From an uncultured Clostridium sp. (GTDB lineage Bacteria; Bacillota; Clostridia; TANB77; CAG-508), in assembly GCA_900553985.1 (NCBI GenBank), contig USFW01000001.1, forward strand, positions 41,032 through 105,031: DNA of 64,000 nucleotides. The letters run 5' to 3'. Positions 36,483 to 46,636 of this stretch are shown here, in pieces. The notes beneath the pieces are model-generated. The model worked only from the letters and a program-made list of their open reading frames with translations, had not been told where the DNA came from and made no database searches. Each line of letters opens with the position of its first letter. Positions within the stretch are counted from its first letter, which is position 1. A program made the position numbers and the translations under genes.

Positions 36483-36674
36483 CTTTACCACCTCTTCTAA
36501 TTATATAAGCTTATTTTACTACTTGTCCTTTGTGGTTTTTGTCTTTTTTAGTAAGCAATTACTAAAAACTTTTTTACATTTTACTTTTTTTTATTTTAAT
36601 AAGTTTTACTTTTCTTGTTTTTAATATAAATTTACTCGTTTATTTTATTACATAATGTCTAAAAAAGCAAGACA

Positions 36675-36726
36675 AAGTTCAATATAAAGATTTTATTTTT
36701 TACAATAAAATTTTTATATTGAACTT
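36675..36726. repeat. Long hairpin in the spoIIE-lepB divergent region
   Basis: AAGTTCAATATAAA..ATTTTATT pairs with AATAAAAT..TTTATATTGAACTT. It lies between two divergent genes, so it is not a normal terminator. The 523-bp gap 36483-37005 also contains the lepB promoter and several GACAAA-like motifs near spoIIE. Confidence 0.7.
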
Positions 36727-36852
36727 AAAAATATCTACATAATAAAATTATTGTTGTAAAACTAATAATGAAAATAATTTATAATATTTAATATTTATTA
36801 ATTATCAATTATATTAATAGCTCAAATTTATATTGTACCTATAATAATATGA

Positions 36853-36881
36853 TTGACATTTAAGCTAAGGTTTAGTAATAT
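36853..36881 (+). promoter_or_regulatory. Promoter of lepB
   Basis: TTGACA-17-TAATAT on the plus strand, giving a predicted leader of about 118 bases. Confidence 0.75.
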
Positions 36882-36965
36882 ATAAATAATTGAATTGATA
36901 TTAACTAATAATTAATTACATAAATTAACTAAAAAATTTTTGCATATAAGAAAAATTTAATATTT

Positions 36966-36997
36966 GAAAGGAGTAGATATAGCATTTTGCTGATATC
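36966..36997 (+). promoter_or_regulatory. SD plus hairpin controlling lepB translation
   Basis: The only SD-like sequence, GAAAGGAG (36966-36973), is 32 bases from the ATG at 37006, too far for normal initiation. Between them GATATAGCA (36976-36984) can pair with TGCTGATATC (36988-36997, one bulged G). If folded, about 10 unpaired bases remain between SD and ATG. Confidence 0.55.
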
Positions 36998-37005
36998 AAA
37001 TTTAT

Positions 37006-37647
37006 ATGAAAATAGAAAATAAATCAACTATAAAAAATATATTAGAATGGATAATTTGCATATTAATTGCACTAATTTTAGCTCTTGCCTTTAAATATTA
37101 TATTGGAACACCTACACAAGTTCGCAAAACATCAATGTTCCCCACTTTAAAAGAAAATGATAGATTAATTCTTAGTAGGGTTTCCAGAATAACACATAAA
37201 CTTCCTAAATATGGTGACATTATTACTTTTGAGGCTCCTAGCAAACTCAATTTCAGTAAATCAGAAATAAACCAATCTAATCCTATTGCAATATATGATA
37301 CAGATAAAAACATATTTTCAAAATTTGTTCATAATGTTTTAGAAATTGGAAAAGATAGTTATATTAAAAGAGTAATTGCTTTACCTGGCGATTCTGTTAA
37401 AATAGAAAATGGAAAAGTTTTTGTCAATGATGTTGAATTAGAAGAAAATTATTTAGAGCCTAATGTTCACACATATATCCAAAAAGGCTTTGATAATTTC
37501 ATTGTTCCAGAAAACTATATATTTGCTATGGGAGATAATAGAGAACATAGTATAGATTGTAGAAATTTTGGATGTATTCCACTAGAAAAAATAGAAGGAA
37601 CTGCTATCCTGAGATTTTGGCCATTTGATAAAGTTCAAAAATTATAA
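37006..37647 (+). CDS. lepB: Signal peptidase I (S26 family)
   Basis: 213 residues. One N-terminal membrane anchor (about 10-31) precedes box B with the catalytic serine in RKTSMFPTLKEND, box D with the catalytic lysine in YIKRVIALPGDSV, and box E GDNREHSIDCRNFG, where Cys replaces the usual Ser of DSR. It removes signal peptides from exported proteins on the outer membrane face. It converges on the two-gene giant surface-protein operon, so a dedicated role in processing those is plausible but not shown. The upstream in-frame TGA rules out a longer start. Confidence 0.95.
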   Translation: MKIENKSTIKNILEWIICILIALILALAFKYYIGTPTQVRKTSMFPTLKENDRLILSRVSRITHKLPKYGDIITFEAPSKLNFSKSEINQSNPIAIYDTDKNIFSKFVHNVLEIGKDSYIKRVIALPGDSVKIENGKVFVNDVELEENYLEPNVHTYIQKGFDNFIVPENYIFAMGDNREHSIDCRNFGCIPLEKIEGTAILRFWPFDKVQKL

Positions 37648-37650
37648 TAA

Positions 37651-37696
37651 AAAGGCTGCCCCAGAAATATATTTTATATATTCTGGGGCAGCTTTT
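37651..37696. terminator. Bidirectional terminator between lepB and the surface operon
   Basis: A strong GC-rich stem GGCTGCCCCAGAA/TTCTGGGGCAGC sits between A-rich and T-rich flanks, ending both convergent units. Confidence 0.92.
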
Positions 37697-37703
37697 AACT
37701 TTT

Positions 37704-40700
37704 TTATTTATTTAAAATTTTCTTTTTAATAAATATTACACCTGTTCCTAATATAACTAATGCTACTAATCCAATTGAGATTGGTATTATGAAGTTTCTA
37801 TTTGATCCTGTATTTGGTGTTATAATTACTGTTTCTGATGTTGATTCATCTGGTTCTTTAGGATCTTTTCCTGGTACAAAATTTCCAGGTGTAGATGGTA
37901 CATCTCCTCCACCATTTGGTTTTTCAAGTTTTATAATTTCTGTTTCATTATTTAATGATATATCTCCTGCTGTTGTTAATATTTTTGAAACATTCAATGT
38001 TGTATCTTTAGCTTCTGATGGTTTTAATGGTGTTTTTAAGTTTTCTGTATATAATATTGTTTTTTCTTCTATTGTTGATTCTTCATCATTATATACAATT
38101 TCTGCAACTAAATCATGTAATTCTTCAACAGTTTTTACTTCCCATCCTGGATTTGCTTCTGAAGCATATCCCCAATCTTTATCTAAGTAATCTATTACTG
38201 CTGATGGAATTATTGTTACTATTTCTCCTCCTGCAACTCCATATTTATAATAATCTTCTGTTGCATAATCTAATTCACTCTTATTAATTGCTTTAATTTC
38301 ATAAGTTACTTCTAATTTTGAACCTTCTATTAATTCATTATCCATTTCTAATTTTATAAATCCATTCTTTGGATCTTTGTCATTTGATGGTCCCATATAG
38401 ATTATACCGTCTTTTAAACCTGTTATATTTCCTTCTTCATCTATTTCTAGGTCTGCAATTACTTGTCCATTTGCTAATGTTACTTTCATTGTTTTTACTC
38501 TTTTCTTAAGGTCTATTTGTTGCCTTGCTCTTTCAACTATTCCAAAATCAACATTGTTTATTTTATATACATATTTATCTCCTGATGAAGCTGTTGTTGT
38601 TGTATCATATTCTATAGTTACTCCCATTGTTGGTGTAGTTGAATCCATTTTTGTTCTAGTATATTTCTTTTCACCTTTTTCAAGAATCTTCATTTCTTCA
38701 TCAATTTGTACTCTTGAGCCTTTTGGTGCTTCTTGATCTTTATTATAATTATCTATAGCGTCTGTTAATCTTGTATCTACATCATTCTTATACCATTCTT
38801 TATTATTTTGATCTCTTGATTTATCATATATTGTTCCTTTATAGCTTTGAACTGTATATGTCTCATCTCCCCAAGTATATGTTAAAGTATAGTCTCCTGG
38901 TATAAATCCTGTAATTGTGAAGTTTCCATTTTCATCAGTTTTAGCTGTATATACTTTTTCACTTCCTGTATTTTCAGTTAATGTTACTTCTACACTTGCA
39001 ATTCCTTTTTCACCTTCGTCATATTTTCCATTGCCTCTTCTTTCTTTGTTTGTTTGTAATTCAGGCATATTTGTTTCATCTAGGAATACTGTTCCTGCTA
39101 ATTCTCTTGCATCTGCAATTTCTAATTGTAATGATGGGCTAGAGTCTGTATCATCTTCATATGTTGTTTTATCTCCTGGTTTTGCATTTCCTGGATTTGA
39201 GTCTACATCAATTCCTGCATATGCTTTTCCATCTTCTCCAAATGTTGAGTAAGAATTTATTTCTACTACATTGTCTAAGTTTTCTCCATTATTCATTATA
39301 TTTATTATTGCTTCTCTACTTAATTCAAATTGTACATATATTTCATGTGTTTTTTGTGCATCTATTTTAGCATTAGTATTTATGATTACCTTTGAATATT
39401 CATTATTGTAATCAGAAGTTTCAAAGTTTATATCTCCAGTAATATTACTTGTTTTTTCATCTTTGTTAGTTCCTATTGCAACTATTGAATATTTACTATC
39501 ATAATAATCTACTAGACTGTTAATTTGTGATGTTAAATTTGTTGACTCATTTCTTATTGCAATTTTATATGTTAAATATGCTTTTAATTCTTTGCTCTTA
39601 TCTTTTTCATTTACATATTCATAATCAGCTTTATAAATTGGTCTTGTATATTTCATATCACCATATTTATTTCCAAATTTTACTCCAACATTAAATCCGT
39701 CGCCATATTCTCCTTGGTTTTTAAATCTTTGTGCATATTCATAAATATGTTCATAACCGTTAATAGTAAGTTTTACATTATCTAAATCTTTAATTAGTGC
39801 TAAATCTGGTTGTTCTCTTCTATATAATCCTAAGTTTATATATTTTATTTCTTCTTGTCCATATTCAAAATGTTCTTTAATTATATATTTAGGTTCATTA
39901 GTATTTGATGTTATTGTAAACTGTCCATTATTTATAAATGTAGATGTATGTTTTTCTGTATCTTTTTCATAAGATAAATCGTGTTTTTTATTTCCATTTT
40001 GATCTAATGTATGGCCAGTATTATCCCCATTTCCTAATATTGTACTAAATCCATTATTAAATTCTTCTCTTGTTTGAGGATTTTCTGCTGCTTTAGAACC
40101 ATTATCCTTATCTATATGTGGTACTACATTTGTATATGTAATTCCATCATATTCAAACTCTATATAATAGTTTTCTAATTGTGCTATTTCAACATCTACA
40201 AATAAATATGCTCCTTTTTCATCAGTTTTAGACTCTTTAATTACATTCCCTGATTTATCTTTTAATCTAACAGTTATTCCTGGAATTAAAATGTCATATT
40301 CATCATAGTCATTATCTTTAAATAAATCATTTCTTAAAGATTGCTTTCCAAAAATTTTATCTTCCCATACATATCCTGAAAGTTTCACATATATTTGCTT
40401 GTTTTCTATTATGAAGTCTGTTGTTTTATCTACTACAACTGTTTCTTGTACACCATCTTTTATAAATTCATATCCATAATTTGGATTTTTTGTTTCATAA
40501 GCTGTATATGTACCTACTATTAAATTTTCAATTAAAATTTCACCTTTTTCATTAGTGATAAATTCTGTAGCCTCCTCTTTTGATACATATGATATAGTTC
40601 CATCCGAATTTTGTTTTACATATTTATCCATATCATTGTTTTTAATATAAAATCCTACACCTCTTAAAAGTACATTATGGTTATCCTTATTTACCTTTAT

Positions 40701-41624
40701 AACTTTTAAATTTCCCATTATGCTAATATCGTAACCAAAATCTGTCGTTAAATCTTTTTCCGCTTTATATGGTTCTCTAATTATCAAATTTTGATAATTG
40801 CTTCCACTTATTGAATCTAAAAACCATACTTTTGCAGCATTTATATCTACTTTTGCTTTCGCTGTTATTTTTGTTATTTTGCTTACTCCTTGATCAGCTG
40901 GAAAAGATATATAAAAATCTTTTCCACTAGTCAAGTGATCATTTGTAAACCATACCTCATTTGTACCTTCAAAGCTACTAAATAACACTCCTTCTATTAC
41001 TTTTCCATCTTGATTAAATACCTGTACATCGTTCATAGTTCCTGGAAAGCTCCAATTAAAAGGACCTACTCTTATATATGTTTTTTCATTTTTTTCACAT
41101 GAAGTTGCTTTTATATTTTCTTTGTTTGTATTATCCTTCATTTCCATATTTTCAAGACTTTGTGCATATTCATTAGCTTGTGTATCTAGTTCTGAAGTAT
41201 AATCTCCCCTTATTCCATTTGTGAATCCTAAATATAAACCTGCATGATATTGTCCTACATTATTCATCCAATCTGGAAGAATATTCCATACTCCATGAGC
41301 TACTGGTCCATTATCTTTTACTGGTCCATTATTGCCTTGTAATATTGTTGCAAATCTAGCATTATCAGGGTGTGTTATTGTCTTTCCTTCATGATCTGTT
41401 GAATCTTTTCCTTCTATTTTTACTTCAGAAATTATTTTATATGTTTGATTATCAAATAATTGTTGTCCTTTTTCTGCACAATATATATTGGGATCATTCC
41501 AATAGTCCTGTATAGTAATATCTACTATCTCTCCTACTGAATAGGCTTGTGATATTGTACATAAAATAGTTATAATTAAAATTATCATTAATAAAGTTAT
41601 AAAAATCTTTTTTAATTTACTCAT
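37704..41624 (-). CDS. Sortase-type surface protein with SdrD-B/SpaA-like domains
   Basis: 1306 residues. A signal peptide (1-27, ending ISQA) is followed by an N-terminal domain with YCAEKGQ at Cys49, reminiscent of thioester adhesin domains. Collagen-binding B-type folds follow: about 305 (LKVIKVNKDNHNVLLRGVGF), about 411-500 (LSGYVWEDKIFGKQ) and about 841-930 (LAGTVFLDETNMPELQTNK). The C-terminus has a TPNTG motif near 1268, a membrane segment and KKKILNK, a variant cell-wall sorting signal. ATG 41624 follows GGAGGTAATCTATATA. It starts 22 bases after the 1630-residue protein, in one operon. A pilin or adhesin role is inferred; no sortase is in the window. Confidence 0.82.
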   Translation of the reverse strand: MSKLKKIFITLLMIILIITILCTISQAYSVGEIVDITIQDYWNDPNIYCAEKGQQLFDNQTYKIISEVKIEGKDSTDHEGKTITHPDNARFATILQGNNGPVKDNGPVAHGVWNILPDWMNNVGQYHAGLYLGFTNGIRGDYTSELDTQANEYAQSLENMEMKDNTNKENIKATSCEKNEKTYIRVGPFNWSFPGTMNDVQVFNQDGKVIEGVLFSSFEGTNEVWFTNDHLTSGKDFYISFPADQGVSKITKITAKAKVDINAAKVWFLDSISGSNYQNLIIREPYKAEKDLTTDFGYDISIMGNLKVIKVNKDNHNVLLRGVGFYIKNNDMDKYVKQNSDGTISYVSKEEATEFITNEKGEILIENLIVGTYTAYETKNPNYGYEFIKDGVQETVVVDKTTDFIIENKQIYVKLSGYVWEDKIFGKQSLRNDLFKDNDYDEYDILIPGITVRLKDKSGNVIKESKTDEKGAYLFVDVEIAQLENYYIEFEYDGITYTNVVPHIDKDNGSKAAENPQTREEFNNGFSTILGNGDNTGHTLDQNGNKKHDLSYEKDTEKHTSTFINNGQFTITSNTNEPKYIIKEHFEYGQEEIKYINLGLYRREQPDLALIKDLDNVKLTINGYEHIYEYAQRFKNQGEYGDGFNVGVKFGNKYGDMKYTRPIYKADYEYVNEKDKSKELKAYLTYKIAIRNESTNLTSQINSLVDYYDSKYSIVAIGTNKDEKTSNITGDINFETSDYNNEYSKVIINTNAKIDAQKTHEIYVQFELSREAIINIMNNGENLDNVVEINSYSTFGEDGKAYAGIDVDSNPGNAKPGDKTTYEDDTDSSPSLQLEIADARELAGTVFLDETNMPELQTNKERRGNGKYDEGEKGIASVEVTLTENTGSEKVYTAKTDENGNFTITGFIPGDYTLTYTWGDETYTVQSYKGTIYDKSRDQNNKEWYKNDVDTRLTDAIDNYNKDQEAPKGSRVQIDEEMKILEKGEKKYTRTKMDSTTPTMGVTIEYDTTTTASSGDKYVYKINNVDFGIVERARQQIDLKKRVKTMKVTLANGQVIADLEIDEEGNITGLKDGIIYMGPSNDKDPKNGFIKLEMDNELIEGSKLEVTYEIKAINKSELDYATEDYYKYGVAGGEIVTIIPSAVIDYLDKDWGYASEANPGWEVKTVEELHDLVAEIVYNDEESTIEEKTILYTENLKTPLKPSEAKDTTLNVSKILTTAGDISLNNETEIIKLEKPNGGGDVPSTPGNFVPGKDPKEPDESTSETVIITPNTGSNRNFIIPISIGLVALVILGTGVIFIKKKILNK

Positions 41625-41646
41625 TATATAGATTACCTCCTTCCTT

Positions 41647-44600
41647 TTAATCTTCTTTATCATTTTTTCTCTTTACTATTATTGCTGCAATAACTCCTGA
41701 AGCCAATATAATTGTTACTATTAATCCTATTGACATGTACACTGCTTTACCTGTTTTAATACTTAAAATCATATCTGCTGAACTATAATCATTTTCATTT
41801 TTATCTTGATTTCCAGGTGTTGAATTTATGTCTGATAATCCTAAATCATTATATGCTTCTGCTATTTCAGCTCTATTATTTACTAGTCCAAGATTTTCTT
41901 CATTCATTTTTTTAGTTAATGTAAGAGTTAATGTTTTAGATTCTCCTGGCTCAATTTTGTCATTTCCAATACTTGAGTTATATAATGTATCGCCTGTTTG
42001 ATACCAATCTTTATTCATTTCTGAGCTAAATTGTAAATCTTTTGGTATATAATCTGCTATTTTTCTAGCATATCCTGATACTTCACCTATATTAGAAACC
42101 TTTATTTTGTACTCTATTATAACTGTCGTTCCTTTTAATTGTTTTGCATCAATTTCTGCTTTTGCCATTTTTTCATCATTATATTCTTTTGTATTTGTTC
42201 CTGAAGAATTTTGAATTATTACTTTTGATATTGTTTTATCTAATTTTAAATCAAAGTCTTTAAGTTCTATCAAACCTATATCAATATTTGATATATCTGT
42301 ATCTTCAATTTTTATAATATCTGTTGAAGCAATCTTTTGTTTTTTACCATCTACAGAAATTTCATTAAGTCTAACATCTGAATTTTGTAATTCACTAATT
42401 CCTTCTGCTTTATACTTAGTTAATGCATATTGTGAATTATTATATTCAAATATTGCTATATAATTTCCGTTTCCTAAATTACTTAGCACATATATTCCAT
42501 TTTCATTAGTTGTTGCTTCTAATAATTTTCCATTTTTATCTGTTACTAATTTATTTGTATCTAAATTTAGTAATTTTACTTTTATATTATTTAATACTTT
42601 TTCATTTTCATCTTTTTTGCCATTTGCATTTTCATCAAACCATGCTATACCAGTAATATTTCTTTCACCTTTTGCTATATTGTTATCATCTACATCATTA
42701 TTTCCATCTGTTCCTCCATTGTCTCCACCTTGATTTGACTCATTTGCTTTTATTATATGTGTTATTTCTTGAGTAGTAGCTATTTCTTTTCCATATACAG
42801 ATGCTATTGCTTTATTTGTTATTGCTTCTGCATTATCTCTTGAATCTGAGTGATTTACCACTGTTGTTACTTTTATTTTTACTTCTCCTTCTGGTTCAAT
42901 ATCATTTAAAATCTCTATATAGTTATTCTTTGGAATTTCAATTTCTTTTCCATCTTTCTCTATCTTAGATATAGTTAATTGTGATGGCATTCTATCTTTT
43001 ATTGTTAATCCTGATGTTCTAGATTTACTATTGTTTTTGATATTAATTGAATATTCAACTATATCTCCAGATTTTATATATTTGTCTTCAATATTAGCTG
43101 TCATTCCCATATCAACTTTAAAGCTATTTATGTTGTCTCTCCATAAATTAGAAGTATATTCTTTTTGTGCATCTACTGCTTTTATAGAAAAAGTTACTTC
43201 TTCTGATTTATTATCTAGCATTTGGTTTATTAACATGTTATAATCTAAGATTTTTACTTCTCCTGGTTGTAAATTTCCTATATTCATTTCTTCTGCATAC
43301 TCAAGTACTTCTGAATCTAATTTATGTGTATTTCTCTTTACTTCAGTATTTCTTTCATTATTATCTTCATTCAAAATTTCGTTTTTAGTAATTGCTATCT
43401 GTTCTACTCCTGATACTAATTGTACTCTTTCTGGTCTTATATTATTAGAACTATTGGTTCTTATTTTTATATCTCTTTGTTCTTCAGATGATATATTTTC
43501 AATTATTGCAAAATATTCTACTGTTCCTAATTCATATAAGTCTACTGATCTATCTGTTACTTTCTTCACAGAAACTCTAATATTACCTGTTTCTGTTTTG
43601 CAATTTATCTCGTTCGATTTTTGAATTACATCTAAATATTTGGTTTCCACAGTATTTTTAATTGATGTACCTTCTTTTAAATCTTTATCTACTCTAAGTT
43701 CATATTCTAAATATTTTGTTTCTCCTACAGCCAAGCTGTCTATACTACCCTTGTACATATCTGTATCAACTTCTTCATAATATGAAGTTCCTGTATATTC
43801 GTAATTTTCTACTGGTTCTACTAATTTAGTACCTTGAGGTATTTTTGCTTCAATCTTAATATCTTCTACATCTTCAGATCCAGTATTTGAAACTTTAACT
43901 GTATATTTTATTACTTCACCATTTTTTATTACATTAGCTTCATTAACATCTTTTTCTCCTATAACTGCCCCTAATGTTGTCTCTAATTTTGGTCCTACCC
44001 CTGTTTGCATTGTTATTGTTGTCGCTTTTATTGTATTATCTGCTTGTGTAGTTGAATTTGTATATGATATTTCATATCCTTCTTTTGCAATTTGATTGTA
44101 TTCTAAGTTTTCTGGTATTTCTACTTTATATGTTCCTGTTATAGAAGTTTGTGCTTCTATATTATCTAATACAACTAAATATTTTTTTACTTCTTTTCCG
44201 TTGTTTAATTCTTCTGTCCAGCCATTTTCTGGTTCTTGTAAGTCTTTTGTTGCATTTTCATTTTCTGAATAGTATACTTTTGCATTTTCAATGTCTATTC
44301 CTTCTGAAACTTCCATATCTATGTTATTTTTTTCTGTTTTTGTTGGGAAAGTTCCTAATATACTTACATTTTCAATATTTTCTGGATTATTATTTATAAT
44401 TTCAAATCCAACTTCAACACTTTTACTTGTTTTTCCTCTCTCTAATGCAATTTCTTCATTTTCTTCTTGTCCTATTGTTTCAACACCTAAATCTTTTATA
44501 CTATTTATTGCTGTCACATCTTTTGGTGGTACTATTGAAATATCTGCTAATTTTTCTCCATTTTCACCTTCTGCATATGATGTTACATTTTCATTTGTAT

Positions 44601-46539
44601 AATGCATTACAATTTTTTCATCTTTTGCTATTGATTTTCTATTTACATCTACTGTTGCATCTATTATTATGTCTGTCCCTTCAACTGTATTTTCTTTATA
44701 TGTTTTTTGTTCTCCTTCTAACTCTAAAACTATTTGTCTTCCTTCAACATAATAATTCTTTATTTTTAATTCTTCTTCATATAGTAAGCTTACATTATTT
44801 ATATTAATATTTTCTACTTGTTCTGGTAATTCTATTTTTATTATTGGATTTTTATTTAAGTCATATTTTTCAGTATTTGTTTTTAATGTTACTTTCATTT
44901 CTAATTGATTAGCTACTACTGTTGATAATGTATCTTTATTTAGTTCCAATGTTGCTTCTGTTACAGATTCTTTTAATTGTATATCTGTTTCAATTTTCTT
45001 TTCTTCATTTGTTATAAAATCAATTCCTTTTATTTCATTTTCTGTTTCTTCTTCGTAATTGTATGATATTTTTGTATTTATTTTAGTTGCATTTCTTGTA
45101 GTCTTTGAGTCTGATTCTTTTATTGTTTTTACATTGTAGAAGCTTACGTCTCCTTCTTCTAAAGCTTCAGTTGTTATTATTTCTAGTGCACTTGGTTCTT
45201 TTCCTGTATAGTCTATTATTATGTTTCCATTTTCATCTGCAACTGAGTTTTTATCAACTGTTGCTAACAATATTCCATTTTCGTTAAGTACTTGTAAAGC
45301 TCCATTTTCCCCAAAAATTTTATTAAAATCTGATTTTGATATTATTGTTCTATTAAATACTATATTTGCATTTGTTTCTTGCTCATTTACCATATAGCTA
45401 CTTTGATTTTCTTTAATTGAAATAGTTTTTGCTATATTTGCTAAATTGACTATTAATTTTGTTTCTGTATTAAATTTCCTATCTATTCCTGAATTTAATT
45501 TTCCTTTAAAAATTTCATTTTCACTATTAGTTGCTACAACTTCTATTGTTGAATCTACAACTTCTTCTGGTACTTCTAATTCTGTTTTATCAGCTACTAT
45601 TTCTTTGCCATTTTGTAAAGTAACGTTTTCTTGTAATATAAATTTCTCGCCTTTTAAATCCACATCTTTATTGTATATATATGTTAAAACAACTTTTTCA
45701 TTTCCTTGTTTCTTCCACAATATATTACTTTCTAATGGTTCATTTTTTAATATTATTTCAATTTCTCCATCTTTTTCATTTATTTCATGTGAAGTCATTG
45801 AATTTAAATTTATATTCTTTACTATTTCTGGCTTTTCATTATTAATAATAGGTACATTGATTTTAGAAGTGATTTGTTTCATAGGATAGTTATCATTTTT
45901 TAAACCTAAATCTATTGAAACTTGAATTATTCTTTTATCTTCTCCTGATATTTTAGCTACTTTATTTGTAATAATTTTCATAGTATTTTCAATATTTGTT
46001 TTATCATTTGTTTCAATTAAATTTAATTTCATACTTCTTTTTGCTTCTATTTTTATGTCTTTTTGAGTACTATCCTTGTATTCTCCTGATAGAATTACTT
46101 CACTTTTCTTTTCTTCTAATGCATATTTTTCTTGTTCAATAGGACTTACTTTTATTTCTATTTCTGCTGTTGCTCCAGCATTTAGTTGGTTTAAGTAAAT
46201 CTTATTTTCTTCTACCTTATTTACATACTCACTTTCTGAACTATTAAATTTAAAATTTGTATCGTTTAGTTCAACAATTCCATTAAAATACCCTTCTCTT
46301 TTAACATTTAATAAAAGATACATTGACATTTCTTTTTCTTCTGCTGTTCTTTCTAATATGTTTGTTTTGTTTCCATATTTATCTTTGAAATATGTTTCAA
46401 ATTCTATATTTTTGTGGTTTGTTGTTATTTCATCCATTGCATAACTTACAATATTTGAACCTACAAATATAAAATTTGCTAATGTTAGTGTCATTATCAA
46501 AATTATTGCTACACTAATTTTTAAAATTTTACCTTTCAT
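41647..46539 (-). CDS. Giant surface protein with DUF11-like repeats and SdrD-B domain
   Basis: 1630 residues. A signal peptide ends near VSYA (about residue 34). The long extracellular body has repeated DUF11-like modules, recognisable as VKYTVKVSNTGSEDVEDIK, VEYSINIKNNSKSRTSGLT and VIIEYKIKVSNIGEVSGYAR. Near 1294 is an SdrD-B module (ITGIAWFDENANGKKDENE). The tail reads SIKTGKAVYMS, one membrane segment and KRKNDKED, a probable variant (xKTG) sorting signal. SD AGGAGGTACAAATT. First gene of the two-gene operon. A wall-linked stalk or adhesin is likely; its ligand is unknown. Confidence 0.82.
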   Translation of the reverse strand: MKGKILKISVAIILIMTLTLANFIFVGSNIVSYAMDEITTNHKNIEFETYFKDKYGNKTNILERTAEEKEMSMYLLLNVKREGYFNGIVELNDTNFKFNSSESEYVNKVEENKIYLNQLNAGATAEIEIKVSPIEQEKYALEEKKSEVILSGEYKDSTQKDIKIEAKRSMKLNLIETNDKTNIENTMKIITNKVAKISGEDKRIIQVSIDLGLKNDNYPMKQITSKINVPIINNEKPEIVKNINLNSMTSHEINEKDGEIEIILKNEPLESNILWKKQGNEKVVLTYIYNKDVDLKGEKFILQENVTLQNGKEIVADKTELEVPEEVVDSTIEVVATNSENEIFKGKLNSGIDRKFNTETKLIVNLANIAKTISIKENQSSYMVNEQETNANIVFNRTIISKSDFNKIFGENGALQVLNENGILLATVDKNSVADENGNIIIDYTGKEPSALEIITTEALEEGDVSFYNVKTIKESDSKTTRNATKINTKISYNYEEETENEIKGIDFITNEEKKIETDIQLKESVTEATLELNKDTLSTVVANQLEMKVTLKTNTEKYDLNKNPIIKIELPEQVENININNVSLLYEEELKIKNYYVEGRQIVLELEGEQKTYKENTVEGTDIIIDATVDVNRKSIAKDEKIVMHYTNENVTSYAEGENGEKLADISIVPPKDVTAINSIKDLGVETIGQEENEEIALERGKTSKSVEVGFEIINNNPENIENVSILGTFPTKTEKNNIDMEVSEGIDIENAKVYYSENENATKDLQEPENGWTEELNNGKEVKKYLVVLDNIEAQTSITGTYKVEIPENLEYNQIAKEGYEISYTNSTTQADNTIKATTITMQTGVGPKLETTLGAVIGEKDVNEANVIKNGEVIKYTVKVSNTGSEDVEDIKIEAKIPQGTKLVEPVENYEYTGTSYYEEVDTDMYKGSIDSLAVGETKYLEYELRVDKDLKEGTSIKNTVETKYLDVIQKSNEINCKTETGNIRVSVKKVTDRSVDLYELGTVEYFAIIENISSEEQRDIKIRTNSSNNIRPERVQLVSGVEQIAITKNEILNEDNNERNTEVKRNTHKLDSEVLEYAEEMNIGNLQPGEVKILDYNMLINQMLDNKSEEVTFSIKAVDAQKEYTSNLWRDNINSFKVDMGMTANIEDKYIKSGDIVEYSINIKNNSKSRTSGLTIKDRMPSQLTISKIEKDGKEIEIPKNNYIEILNDIEPEGEVKIKVTTVVNHSDSRDNAEAITNKAIASVYGKEIATTQEITHIIKANESNQGGDNGGTDGNNDVDDNNIAKGERNITGIAWFDENANGKKDENEKVLNNIKVKLLNLDTNKLVTDKNGKLLEATTNENGIYVLSNLGNGNYIAIFEYNNSQYALTKYKAEGISELQNSDVRLNEISVDGKKQKIASTDIIKIEDTDISNIDIGLIELKDFDLKLDKTISKVIIQNSSGTNTKEYNDEKMAKAEIDAKQLKGTTVIIEYKIKVSNIGEVSGYARKIADYIPKDLQFSSEMNKDWYQTGDTLYNSSIGNDKIEPGESKTLTLTLTKKMNEENLGLVNNRAEIAEAYNDLGLSDINSTPGNQDKNENDYSSADMILSIKTGKAVYMSIGLIVTIILASGVIAAIIVKRKNDKED

Positions 46540-46607
46540 AATTTGTACCTCCTAACCAGAATTTGTCAATTTTTTACAATGCCGGTATCTATATTACCTC
46601 ATTATTT

Positions 46608-46636
46608 ATTATATATCATTTTTGTTGATTTTTCAA
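46608..46636 (-). promoter_or_regulatory. Promoter of the giant surface operon
   Basis: TTGAAA-17-TATAAT on the minus strand, about 70 bases upstream of the first start. A second candidate (TGGTAA-17-TATAAT) overlaps ATACGGCTTTA at about 46698. Confidence 0.8.
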
